Shown one piece after another: positions 8,657-17,234 of a DNA stretch of 64,000 nucleotides (position 1 is its first letter; every line of letters starts with the position of its first letter). Under the pieces are notes generated by a model. That model had not been told where the DNA came from and searched no databases. It saw only the letters and a program-made list of their open reading frames with translations. The position numbers and the translations under genes are program-made. Source of the stretch: Variovorax boronicumulans (GTDB lineage: Bacteria; Pseudomonadota; Gammaproteobacteria; Burkholderiales; Burkholderiaceae_C); assembly GCF_030812215.1 (NCBI RefSeq), contig NZ_JAUSSG010000008.1, positions 186,001-250,000 on the forward strand. The letters run 5' to 3'.

Positions 8657-10405
8657 ATGCCGGACACCCCTCCGAAGAAACTGCGCTCGACCGAATGGTT
8701 CGGCTCGGCCGACAAGAACGGCTTCATGTACCGCAGCTGGATGAAGAACCAGGGCATTCCGGACCATGAGTTCGACGGCCGGCCGATCGTCGGCATCTGC
8801 AACACCTGGTCGGAGCTCACGCCGTGCAATGCGCACTTCCGCAAGATCGCGGAGCATGTGAAGCGCGGCATTTCCGAAGCCGGCGGTTTCCCCGTCGAGT
8901 TCCCGGTGTTCTCGAACGGCGAATCGAACCTGCGCCCCACCGCGATGCTCACGCGCAACCTCGCGAGCATGGACGTGGAAGAGGCCATCCGCGGCAATCC
9001 GGTCGATGCCGTCGTGCTGCTCACCGGCTGCGACAAGACCACGCCGGCGCTCTTGATGGGCGCGGCAAGCTGCGACATCCCGGCCATCGTGGTGACGGGC
9101 GGGCCGATGCTCAACGGCAAGCTCGACGGCAAGGACATCGGCTCGGGCACCGCCGTGTGGCAGCTGCACGAATCGCTGAAGGCGGGCGAGATCAACCTGC
9201 ACCAGTTCCTCTCGGCCGAGGGCGGCATGTCGCGCTCGGCGGGCACCTGCAACACGATGGGCACCGCCTCGACGATGGCCTGCATGGCCGAGGCGCTGGG
9301 CACCTCGCTGCCGCACAACGCGGCGATTCCGGCGGTCGATGCGCGGCGCTACGTGCTCGCGCAGATGTCGGGTGCGCGCGCGGTGCAGATGGCCAAGGAA
9401 GGGCTCACGCTCTCGAAGATCCTCACGCGCGAGGCGTTCGAGAACGCGATTCGCGTGAATGCGGCCATCGGCGGATCGACCAACGCGGTGATCCACCTGA
9501 AGGCGATCGCGGGCCGCATCGGCGTCGACCTCGAACTGGAAGACTGGACGCGCATCGGCAGCCACACGCCGACCATCGTCGACCTGATGCCCTCCGGGCG
9601 CTTCCTGATGGAAGAGTTCTATTACGCGGGCGGGCTGCCCGCGGTGCTGCGCCGCCTGGGCGAGGGCGGCCTGCTGCCGCACCCCGGCGCGCTCACCGTC
9701 AACGGCCAGTCGATCTGGGACAACGTGCGCGAGGCGCCGAGCCTGAACGACGAGGTGATCCGCCCGCTCGACAACCCGTTGATCGCCGATGGCGGCATCC
9801 GCATCCTGCGCGGCAATCTTTCGCCGCGCGGCGCGGTGCTCAAGCCCTCGGCGGCAACGCCCGAGCTGCTCAGGCACCGCGGCCGTGCCGTGGTGTTCGA
9901 GAACCTGGAGCACTACAAGGAACGCATCGTCGACGAGTCGCTGGACATCGACGCGAGCTCGGTGATGGTGCTGAAGAACTGCGGCCCCAAGGGCTACCCC
10001 GGCATGGCCGAGGTGGGCAACATGGGGCTGCCGCCGAAGCTGCTGCGCCAGGGCGTGAAGGACATGGTGCGCATCTCGGATGCGCGCATGAGCGGCACGG
10101 CCTACGGCACGGTGGTGCTGCACGTCGCGCCCGAAGCCGCCGATGGCGGGCCGCTCGCGGCGGTGCGCGATGGCGACTGGATCGAGCTCGACTGCGATGC
10201 GGGGCGCCTGCACCTGGACATCAGCGACGAGGAGCTCGCATCGCGCCTGGCCTCGCTGTCCGCATCCGATGCGCAGCCCATGAGCACGCGCGGCGGCGGC
10301 TACCAGAAGCTCTACGTCAACCACGTGCTGCAGGCCGATGAAGGCTGCGACTTCGACTTTCTGGTGGGCTGCAGAGGCTCCGCCGTTCCACGTCATTCCC
10401 ACTGA
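8657..10405 (+). CDS. IlvD/Edd-family dehydratase, probable L-arabinonate dehydratase
   Basis: This is a 582-residue Fe-S dehydratase of the IlvD/Edd family. Cysteines 57, 125 and 198 occupy the cluster positions known for Rhizobium L-arabinonate dehydratase (PCNAH, GCDKTTP, TCNTMG). The overall sequence follows that sugar-acid branch, not branched-chain IlvD, closely. The reaction would be L-arabinonate to 2-keto-3-deoxy-L-arabinonate; D-galactonate, D-fuconate or D-xylonate are possible alternative substrates. It lies 36 bases after the sugar permease genes, with an AGGACA ribosome binding site, and 11 bases before a DapA-family dehydratase that would take its product. The preceding sugar dehydrogenase and lactonase are not in the window. 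Confidence 0.85.
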   Translation: MPDTPPKKLRSTEWFGSADKNGFMYRSWMKNQGIPDHEFDGRPIVGICNTWSELTPCNAHFRKIAEHVKRGISEAGGFPVEFPVFSNGESNLRPTAMLTRNLASMDVEEAIRGNPVDAVVLLTGCDKTTPALLMGAASCDIPAIVVTGGPMLNGKLDGKDIGSGTAVWQLHESLKAGEINLHQFLSAEGGMSRSAGTCNTMGTASTMACMAEALGTSLPHNAAIPAVDARRYVLAQMSGARAVQMAKEGLTLSKILTREAFENAIRVNAAIGGSTNAVIHLKAIAGRIGVDLELEDWTRIGSHTPTIVDLMPSGRFLMEEFYYAGGLPAVLRRLGEGGLLPHPGALTVNGQSIWDNVREAPSLNDEVIRPLDNPLIADGGIRILRGNLSPRGAVLKPSAATPELLRHRGRAVVFENLEHYKERIVDESLDIDASSVMVLKNCGPKGYPGMAEVGNMGLPPKLLRQGVKDMVRISDARMSGTAYGTVVLHVAPEAADGGPLAAVRDGDWIELDCDAGRLHLDISDEELASRLASLSASDAQPMSTRGGGYQKLYVNHVLQADEGCDFDFLVGCRGSAVPRHSH

Positions 10406-10416
10406 CCACACACACC

Positions 10417-11334
10417 ATGACCCCCAGATACCGCGGCATCTTCCCGGTGGTGCCGACCACCTTCACCGAACAGGGCGCGCTCGACCTGGAAAGCCAGAAG
10501 CGCTGTGTCGATTTCATGATCGATGCGGGCTCCGACGGCCTGTGCATCCTCGCGAATTTCTCGGAGCAGTTCGTGCTGTCGGACGAAGAGCGCGAGGTGC
10601 TCACGCGCACGATGCTCGAACACGTGAAAGGCCGCGTGCCGGTGATCGTGACCACCACGCACTACAGCACCAAGGTCTGCGCCGAGCGCAGCCGCCGCGC
10701 ACAGGACATGGGCGCGGCGATGCTGATGGTGATGCCGCCGTATCACGGCGCCACCTTCCGCGTGCCCGAGCCGCAGATCCACGAGTTCTATGCACGGCTC
10801 TCCGATGCGGTGAGCATCCCGATCATGATCCAGGACGCGCCTGCCAGCGGCACGGTGCTGTCGGCGCCATTCCTTGCACGGATGGCCAAGGAGATCGAGC
10901 ACGTCGCGTATTTCAAGATCGAGACGGCCGGTGCGGCGGCAAAGTTGCGCGAACTGATCCGCCTGGGCGGCGACGCCATCGAAGGCCCGTGGGACGGCGA
11001 AGAGGCCATCACGCTGATGCCCGACCTCGATGCCGGCGCGACCGGCTCGATGACCGGCGGCGGCTATCCCGATGGCATTCGCCCGATCATCGAGGCGCAC
11101 CGCGCGGGCGACCGCGACAAGGCCTTTGCGCTCTACCAGCAGTGGCTGCCGCTCATCAACTACGAGAACCGGCAGGCGGGCCTCCTGGCCTGCAAGTCGC
11201 TCATGAAGGAGGGCGGCGTGATCGCTTGCGAGGCGCCGCGGCATCCGCTGCCGGCGATGCATCCCGCGACGCGTGCCGGCCTGATCGAGACGGCGAAGCG
11301 GCTCGATCCGCTGGTGCTGCGCTGGGGGCGATAG
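10417..11334 (+). CDS. DapA-family 2-keto-3-deoxy-L-arabinonate dehydratase
   Basis: This is a 305-residue TIM-barrel protein of the DHDPS/NAL superfamily. Lys167 in YFKIE is the Schiff-base lysine. The text around it and stretches such as SDGLCILANFSEQF and GGDAIEGPWDGEEA closely resemble the L-KDA dehydratase of Azospirillum brasilense as I remember it. It would convert 2-keto-3-deoxy-L-arabinonate to 2-oxoglutarate semialdehyde, completing the pair with the upstream dehydratase. The semialdehyde dehydrogenase is not in the window. Its last 134 bases overlap the convergent LysR gene. Confidence 0.88.
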   Translation: MTPRYRGIFPVVPTTFTEQGALDLESQKRCVDFMIDAGSDGLCILANFSEQFVLSDEEREVLTRTMLEHVKGRVPVIVTTTHYSTKVCAERSRRAQDMGAAMLMVMPPYHGATFRVPEPQIHEFYARLSDAVSIPIMIQDAPASGTVLSAPFLARMAKEIEHVAYFKIETAGAAAKLRELIRLGGDAIEGPWDGEEAITLMPDLDAGATGSMTGGGYPDGIRPIIEAHRAGDRDKAFALYQQWLPLINYENRQAGLLACKSLMKEGGVIACEAPRHPLPAMHPATRAGLIETAKRLDPLVLRWGR

Positions 11335-12250
11335 CCAGTTCGCTGTCTTCGACGAAGTAGGGCGCGAGGATCTCGGTCAGCCAGTTCATCACCGCGACCA
11401 CGCGCGGTGCGAGCTGGCGCCGGTTGACGTACACCAGCGACACCGGCATCGGGCGCGCGGTGAAGGCCGCCATAACCTGCACGAGCGAGCCGGCTGCAAA
11501 GCAGGGCAGGAGGCCGCCGATCGGTGCCTGGATCAGCCCGAGGCCTGCGATCGCCGCGGCGTTGTAGGCATCGGTGCCATTCACCGTGACGATGGCGCGC
11601 ACCGGCTGCATCCGGTAGCGGCCTTGGGCTGCGTCGAAGTATTCCCAGCCCGCGTCGTTCGGCGAGAGGGTCTGCGCGAAGTGCACGATGCGGTGCTGCG
11701 CGAGGTCGGCCAGCGTTTGCGGCGTGCCATGCGCCTGCAGGTAGGCCGGGCTGGCGGCGTTGGCCATCCGCATCAGGCCGAGCGGCCGCGCGACGAGTTC
11801 GGAATCTCCCAGCACGCCCACGCGCAGCACGCAGTCGAAGCCCTCGTTCACGAGGTCGACGCGGCGGTCGGTGGTGCTGATGCCGATCTCCAGTGCGGGA
11901 TGCCGCGCAAGGAACTCAGGCAGGCGCGGAATGACGAGGTCGCGCGCCACGGTGGCGGGCAGGTCGATGCGCAGGCGCCCCGTGAGGCCGCCGATGTTCG
12001 AGCGGAACATGGTGGCGAGCTGTTCGCCTTCGGACAGGTATTCCTTGCAGCGGTCGAGAAACCGCTCGCCGTCCTCGGTCAGGCGCACGCTGCGCGTGGT
12101 GCGCTGCAAGAGCCGCGTGCCCAGGCGCTCTTCGAGGTGCTGCACGGCCACCGAGACGCGTGCGCGCGTCAGGCCGAGCTGGTCCGCGGCGCGGCTGAAG
12201 CTCGCGAGCTCGGCGACCCTCGAGAAGATGCGCAGTTCGTCGATGTTCAT
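11201..12250 (-). CDS. LysR-family transcriptional regulator
   Basis: This is a 349-residue LysR protein. An N-terminal winged helix-turn-helix (residues 1-60, starting MNIDELRIFSRVAELASFS) is followed by a substrate-binding domain to about residue 300. The last 45 or so residues are low-complexity (rich in A, P, S and R) and are read antisense through the 3' end of the dehydratase gene, so the true functional protein probably ends near residue 300. It is divergent from the short-chain dehydrogenase gene, the usual arrangement for a LysR target. Its inducer is unknown. Confidence 0.88.
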   Translation of the reverse strand: MNIDELRIFSRVAELASFSRAADQLGLTRARVSVAVQHLEERLGTRLLQRTTRSVRLTEDGERFLDRCKEYLSEGEQLATMFRSNIGGLTGRLRIDLPATVARDLVIPRLPEFLARHPALEIGISTTDRRVDLVNEGFDCVLRVGVLGDSELVARPLGLMRMANAASPAYLQAHGTPQTLADLAQHRIVHFAQTLSPNDAGWEYFDAAQGRYRMQPVRAIVTVNGTDAYNAAAIAGLGLIQAPIGGLLPCFAAGSLVQVMAAFTARPMPVSLVYVNRRQLAPRVVAVMNWLTEILAPYFVEDSELAIAPSAAPADRAASPSRSGRHASRDASPAADAAAPRKRSRRPPS

Positions 12251-12358
12251 GGCGGCAGATTGTTTCCTTGTTGGATAACAGTGTGCAACGCCTGGCGGGA
12301 TTTATCTTGCTGCCGGTAATTTTTAAAGTCCACCCATCCACTCATCGAGGACTTAGAA

Positions 12359-13137
12359 ATGACCGCTTCCACCCCCCCCATGCATCCCGCATCGCACTCA
12401 TCACCGGCGGCAGCCGTGGCCTCGGCCGCAGCGCCGCGCTGGCGCTCGCCGCGGATGGCGTCGATGTGATCCTGACCTACGTGTCGAACGAAGCCGCCGC
12501 GCAGGCGGTGGTGTCGGAGATCGAAGCGAAAGGGCGCCGCGCCGTCGCGCTCAGGCTCGACGTCGGCGACAGCAAGGCCTTCGCCGCGTTCGCCGATTCG
12601 GTGAAGGCGGCGCTGGCGGCCGCTTGGCAGCGGGAGCGTTTCGACTTCCTGGTGAACAACGCCGGAGTGGGCCTGCATGTGAACTTCGAGGACATGACCG
12701 AAACGCAGTTCGACACGCTCTACAACATCCACTTCAAGGGCACATACTTTCTCACCCAGAAGCTGCTGCCGCTGATCAACGACGGTGGGCGCATCGTCAA
12801 CGTGTCGACGGGGCTGACGCGCTTCGCCATGGCGGGCGCTTCGGCCTATGCCGCGATGAAGGGCGCCGTGGAAGTGCTGACGCGCTACCTCGCCAAGGAA
12901 CTCGGCGCGCGCGGCATCGCGGCGAACACGATCGCGCCGGGTGCGATCGAGACCGACTTCAGCGGCGGCATGGTGCGCGACAACGCACAGGTGAACGCAA
13001 TGGTGGCGGGCTTCACCGCGCTGGGGCGCGCGGGCAAGCCCGACGACATCGGCGGTGCGATCGCAGGCTTGCTCGGGGAGAGGAATCGCTGGGTGAATGC
13101 CCAGCGCATCGAGGTATCGGGCGGGATGATGGTCTGA
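12359..13137 (+). CDS. Short-chain dehydrogenase/reductase, frame broken at a C8 tract
   Basis: The body encodes a classical SDR. The cofactor motif TGGSRGLG is encoded at 12403-12426, NNAG near the middle, and the catalytic YxxxK as YAAMK within 12841-12861. The only start with a ribosome binding site is ATG 12359 (GAGGAC at 12347). It is in a different phase from the body. Eight cytosines at 12372-12379 separate the two; nine would join them as MTASTPPHASRIALITGG. A same-phase alternative start, TTG 12268, lies in the LysR promoter and has no support. The gene may be frameshifted, phase-variable by slippage, or miscalled by one base. Its substrate is unknown. Confidence 0.75.
12372..12379 (+). 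other. C8 homopolymer tract at the SDR gene start
   Basis: Eight consecutive cytosines lie five codons after the ATG of the dehydrogenase gene. The count decides whether the start codon is in frame with the enzyme body. Tracts like this slip during replication and are also common sequencing-error sites. Confidence 0.8.
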
Positions 13138-13163
13138 GCGCGCCCGCGCCCTGGAGATGCTTG

Positions 13164-13418
13164 CTAGCTCTTTTCGAGTTCGGTGACCTGCAGCGACAGG
13201 TCGAACAGCTTGGACTTGCTGGCGTAGTAGCGGTCGAGCCGCCATTCCTTCAGGATGTCCATGGCGAGCTCGAAGCTCTTGTAGTCGAGGGAGTAGAGCG
13301 TGACGAGCTCGAAGCTGTGTTCGGACTCCAGGGCCAACACGAGTTGGGCCAGGATCTTGGCCGATTCGTTGGCCGGGTCCGTTTCTATGAATCGGCGAGC
13401 GACCTTGATGGCATTCAT
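13164..13418 (-). CDS. Conserved-looking hypothetical protein, 84 residues
   Basis: I do not recognise a family. The ATG at 13418 is chosen because GAGGAAC stands eight bases upstream; an open frame extends further but lacks a start signal. The product starts MNAIKVARRF, has no signal peptide or membrane segment, is acidic-basic mixed and looks largely helical, with a C-terminal heptad-like stretch ending LSLQVTELEKS. It faces the dehydrogenase gene convergently and stands alone. Confidence 0.65.
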   Translation of the reverse strand: MNAIKVARRFIETDPANESAKILAQLVLALESEHSFELVTLYSLDYKSFELAMDILKEWRLDRYYASKSKLFDLSLQVTELEKS

Positions 13419-13569
13419 GGGAAAGAGTTCCTCGGTGGGCAGGGACCGAGAACTATAGCTAGCAGGCGACTGCCTTTTATGACAGTCTCGTGACAATCAA
13501 GGCCATCGCCCGGCGGCCGAAGCCACCCGCCTCCCAAGCGAGTGCCCATGGCTTCGTTTCCGCGCCGAT

Positions 13570-14037
13570 TCAGCGGATCGGTGCCGGCATCGGCATCGGC
13601 ATCGGACGCGGTGCCATGATCGGTTCGGGCGCGCGTTCCATGGGCGTCGGCGCCGGCATCACGATGGTGGTGACCGATTCGCGGATCACGCCGCCGCCCA
13701 TCACGCTGCCTTCGACGCTGGCACTGGTGTTGCCCGCGCCGCCAAGCACACGGGCTTCGCAATCCCTGCGGTCACCGGGCGACTGTTGCAGGCCGCAGCG
13801 CGCGAGCGCATTGGCGCGGTAGTCGGGTGCGCCGGTCAGGCCGCCGCGTGCGGCTTCCTGGCGGGCTGCGCCGGCCTCGCGGATGCAGGCTGCGCGGTCT
13901 TGCTGGTTGTGGCCGCAAACCGCGAGTTCCTGCTGGTAGGTGCTGCCGCGCGAACCTTGTGCGGAGGCGATGCCAGCGGTTGCCATGCCGCCAACGGCAA
14001 GCAGGGCGAGGACGATCGAACGGGTGTTGCTCTTCAT
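13570..14037 (-). CDS. Exported four-cysteine protein with proline/methionine tail
   Basis: This encodes 155 residues from ATG 14037 (AAGGAG about eight bases upstream). A signal peptide covers residues 1-26, with cleavage at ASA/QG. The mature part holds four cysteines in the pattern C-x(4)-QQDRAAC, then ALARC and DCEAR, followed by GSVMGGGVIRESVT and a tail of PM and PA repeats. It is a tandem paralogue of the next gene (14069-14479), which shares the cysteine block and the glycine stretch. Two internal disulfides in the periplasm are likely. The function is unknown. Confidence 0.75.
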   Translation of the reverse strand: MKSNTRSIVLALLAVGGMATAGIASAQGSRGSTYQQELAVCGHNQQDRAACIREAGAARQEAARGGLTGAPDYRANALARCGLQQSPGDRRDCEARVLGGAGNTSASVEGSVMGGGVIRESVTTIVMPAPTPMERAPEPIMAPRPMPMPMPAPIR

Positions 14038-14068
14038 GATGTGCTCCTTGGAGTGATCGATCTGCAAA

Positions 14069-14479
14069 TCAACGTGCCGGTGCGGGTTGCGCCGGCAGAG
14101 GCGTCACGGTTTCGCGGATCACGCCGCCGCCCATCACGCTGCCTTCGGTGGTGGTGCGGGCGCCGCCCTTGATGCGGGCTTCGCAGTCGGCCTGGTCGGC
14201 TGCGGGTTGTTCGGCGCAGCGCGCGAGGGCGTTGACCTGGCCGCGGGCCGGGCTTGGCGTGGTGAGGCCGGCGCGTCCGGCTTCCTGCTTCGCGGCGCCG
14301 GCTTCGCGCAGGCACGCTGCACGGTCTTGCTGCACGCCGTCGCACACGGCGCGTTCCTTCTGCGCGCGGGCGTCGGTGCCGGGCGCCTGCGCGCTGGCGG
14401 TCTGTGCGCCGAAGACGATGAATCCACTCGCGGCGAAGAGGGCCGTGGCGGAAAGAAGGGAACGAACTGTTGTTGTCAT
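14069..14479 (-). CDS. Exported four-cysteine protein, paralogue of the neighbour
   Basis: This encodes 136 residues from ATG 14479, with AGGAG just upstream. A signal peptide covers residues 1-30 (ASA/Q). The mature part repeats the neighbour's layout: QQDRAACLREAGAA, ALARC, DCEAR and GSVMGGGVIRETVT, but it lacks the long PM tail. The two genes lie 31 bases apart on the same strand and probably arose by duplication. This copy is upstream and likely transcribed first. No known domain is recognised. Confidence 0.75.
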   Translation of the reverse strand: MTTTVRSLLSATALFAASGFIVFGAQTASAQAPGTDARAQKERAVCDGVQQDRAACLREAGAAKQEAGRAGLTTPSPARGQVNALARCAEQPAADQADCEARIKGGARTTTEGSVMGGGVIRETVTPLPAQPAPAR

Positions 14480-14629
14480 GCGGGCTCCTGGTTGGGGCGC
14501 TCCTCCGAGAGGTTCGCGACCGGAGCCACAGTCTGCTGCTGGCCGGGGTGCGGGGTCTGTGGGACAGCCCCGTTCAGCGGGCGGGCCGGACACGCCCCTG
14601 TGTGTGGGACATGTCCGTCAACCCGTGTA

Positions 14630-17197
14630 TCAGCCTGCTGCGATGCGCTGTGCCAGGTGAGCGAGCGCTTCCTCGACCTGGTCCACGAGGATCAGCGAGA
14701 GGTCGCCCGGCTGCAACCTTGCCAGCGCCGTGTCGATCGCCACGAACTCGCCGCGGATCTCGTCGATGTAACGCGTGCGGCCCGCGCCCTGCAGGCCCTG
14801 GCGCAGCAGCGCCATGACTTCGCCGTCGGCGCGGCCCCTTTGCGCCGCGTCCTGGTACAGGATCACGTCGTCGAAGGCTTCGCCGAGGATGGCCGTCTGG
14901 TCGCGGATGTCCGAATCGCGCCGGTCGCCCGCGCCGCTGATCACCACCGAGCGCTTGTTGGCCGGCATCGTGTCCACGGCCGAGACCAGCGCGCGCATCG
15001 CGTCGGTGTTGTGGCCGTAGTCGGCGATGACGGTGGCGCCGCGGTAGTCCATGACGTTGAAGCGCCCGGGCACGCCGGCCGCATCGTTCATGAAGCTTGC
15101 AAGGCCGCTGCGGATGGTGTCCCAGTCCAGGCCCACGGCCCAGGCAGCGGCGACCGAGGCCATCACGTTGTCGACCTGGAAGCCGATGGTGCCGTTGCGC
15201 GTGATCGGCACATCGCGCAGCGCAATGCGCTCGCGCCACGAACCTTCGGCCGCGACCAGCGTGTCCTGGTCGACGTACACGGTACGCTTGCCCTGTGCGC
15301 GGTGCGTGGCCATCACCGGATGCATGCGGTCGGCGGTGAAGAAGATCACGTGGCCGGGGCAGCCGGCCGCCATCGCGGCGACGTTCACGTCGGCCGCGTT
15401 GAGCACCGCGTAGCCGTCGGCGGCCACGTTGCGCACGATCACGCGCTTCAGCACCGCGAGGTCTTCGACGGTGGTGATGTAGTTCAGGCCCAGGTGGTCG
15501 CCGCTGCCGATGTTGGTGACCACGGCCACCTGGCAGCGGTCGAAGCCGAGGCCTTCGCGCAGCACGCCGCCGCGGGCCACTTCGAACACCGCCGCATCGA
15601 CGTCGGGGTGCATCAGCACGTTGCGCGCGCTCTTCGGGCCGCTGCAGTCGCCGCTGTCGGTCTGGCGGCCATCGACGTACACGCCGTCGGTGTTGGTCAT
15701 GCCGGTGCGCAGGCCGCTGGAGGCGAGCAGGTGGTTGATGAGGCGCGCGGTGGTCGTCTTGCCGTTGGTGCCGGTGACCGCGACCACGGGAATGCGGCCG
15801 TCGTCGCCGTGGGCGAACAGGGTGTCGACCACCGCTTCGCCGACCGCGCGGCCGCGGCCGAACGAGGGCGAGATGTGCATGCGAAGGCCCGGGGCGGCAT
15901 TCACTTCGACCACGCCGCCGTGCTGCTCTTCGAGCGGGCGCAGCACGTTCTCGCAGACCATGTCGACGCCGCAGATGTGCAGGCCCACCATCTGCGCCGC
16001 ATCGACCGCGCGCGCGGCCACTTCGGGGTGCACGGTGTCGGTCACGTCGGTGGCGGTGCCGCCGGTGGAAAGGTTCGCGTTGTTGCGCAGCACCACGCGC
16101 TGGCCGCGCTCGGGCACGCTCTCGGGCGTGAGGCCTTGCGATTCGAGCCGGCCGATGGCGATGTCGTCCAGGCGGATCTTGGTGAGCGAGGTGGCGTGGC
16201 CCTCGCCGCGGCGCGGATCGCGGTTCACGGTGTCCACGAGCTGGCGCACGGTGAGCTGGCCGTCGCCGATCACCTGCGGCGGATCGCGCCGCGCGGCGGC
16301 CACGAGCCGGTCGCCCACCACCAGCAGGCGGAAGTCGAAGCCCGGCAGGAATTTCTCGACCATCACCTCGCCGTAGACGGCGGCCGAGTCGTAGGCCGAG
16401 GTCAGTTGCTCTTTGGTGGTGATGTTGACGGTGACGCCCTTGCCCTGGTTGCCGTCCTGCGGCTTCACCACGACCGGCAGGCCGATTTCTTCCGCGGCGG
16501 CCCAGCCGTCTTCGGCGCTGGAGACGGGGCGGCCCAGCGGCACCGGCACGCCGGCGGCGTTGAGCAGCTGCTTGGTCAGTTCCTTGTCCTGCGCGATCGA
16601 TTCGGCCACGCCGCTGGTGCTGTCGACCTCCGCGGCCTGGATGCGGCGCTGCTTGGAGCCCCAGCCGAACTGCACCAGGCTGCCGCTCGTGAGGCGCCGG
16701 TACGGAATGCCGCGTGCCACGGCTGCATCGACGATGGAGCCGGTGCTCGGGCCGAGGCGCTCGGATTCGTCCAGGTCGCGCAGATCGGTGATGGCGGCGG
16801 TGGCGTCGAAGGGTGTGTCGGCCAGCGTGGCGGCGATCAACTGCTCGGCCAGCTCGATCGCGCGGCGGCCCACGGCTTCTTCGCTGTACTGGAAGACGAC
16901 CTGGTAGACGCCTTCTTCCACCGTCTGCGAGGTGTGACCGAAGTTCACGGCGCAGCCGGCCTGCGCCTGCAGCGCCACGGCGGCGTTTTCGAGCACGTGG
17001 GCAAGCGCCAGCGGCTGGCCCAGCACCATCGGGTGCAGTTCGCCGATGGTGGGGAAGCGGGCGCGCAGGCGCGCTTCGAAACCGGCGAGCTTGCTGATGG
17101 CGTTTTCATCGCCTTCGCAGGCCACGACCGCCTCGATGGCGGTGTGGCGGCTCCAGAGATTGGGCCCGCGAAGGGCTCGGATGCGGGTGACTTTCAT
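14630..17197 (-). CDS. cphA: Cyanophycin synthetase
   Basis: This is a non-ribosomal polymerase that builds cyanophycin, a poly-aspartate backbone with arginine side chains, using ATP. The 855 residues show the expected order: an N-terminal domain starting with RGPNLWSRH, an ATP-grasp domain (VVVKPQDGNQGKGV near 242) for aspartate addition, and a Mur-ligase-like domain with an intact P-loop VTGTNGKTT at 474-482 for arginine addition. It lies 37 bases downstream of cphA' and is probably cotranscribed. Cyanophycin serves as an intracellular nitrogen, carbon and energy reserve. No cyanophycinase gene is in the window. Confidence 0.95.
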   Translation of the reverse strand: MKVTRIRALRGPNLWSRHTAIEAVVACEGDENAISKLAGFEARLRARFPTIGELHPMVLGQPLALAHVLENAAVALQAQAGCAVNFGHTSQTVEEGVYQVVFQYSEEAVGRRAIELAEQLIAATLADTPFDATAAITDLRDLDESERLGPSTGSIVDAAVARGIPYRRLTSGSLVQFGWGSKQRRIQAAEVDSTSGVAESIAQDKELTKQLLNAAGVPVPLGRPVSSAEDGWAAAEEIGLPVVVKPQDGNQGKGVTVNITTKEQLTSAYDSAAVYGEVMVEKFLPGFDFRLLVVGDRLVAAARRDPPQVIGDGQLTVRQLVDTVNRDPRRGEGHATSLTKIRLDDIAIGRLESQGLTPESVPERGQRVVLRNNANLSTGGTATDVTDTVHPEVAARAVDAAQMVGLHICGVDMVCENVLRPLEEQHGGVVEVNAAPGLRMHISPSFGRGRAVGEAVVDTLFAHGDDGRIPVVAVTGTNGKTTTARLINHLLASSGLRTGMTNTDGVYVDGRQTDSGDCSGPKSARNVLMHPDVDAAVFEVARGGVLREGLGFDRCQVAVVTNIGSGDHLGLNYITTVEDLAVLKRVIVRNVAADGYAVLNAADVNVAAMAAGCPGHVIFFTADRMHPVMATHRAQGKRTVYVDQDTLVAAEGSWRERIALRDVPITRNGTIGFQVDNVMASVAAAWAVGLDWDTIRSGLASFMNDAAGVPGRFNVMDYRGATVIADYGHNTDAMRALVSAVDTMPANKRSVVISGAGDRRDSDIRDQTAILGEAFDDVILYQDAAQRGRADGEVMALLRQGLQGAGRTRYIDEIRGEFVAIDTALARLQPGDLSLILVDQVEEALAHLAQRIAAG

Positions 17198-17234
17198 GGG
17201 GCTTGCGGGAGCTGGCAGTCGGGCGCTGGGCGCC

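Noticed and set aside
12268..12358. TTG 12268 as the start of the dehydrogenase
   Set aside because: It lies in the divergent promoter region, has no ribosome binding site, and adds residues unlike the SDR family.
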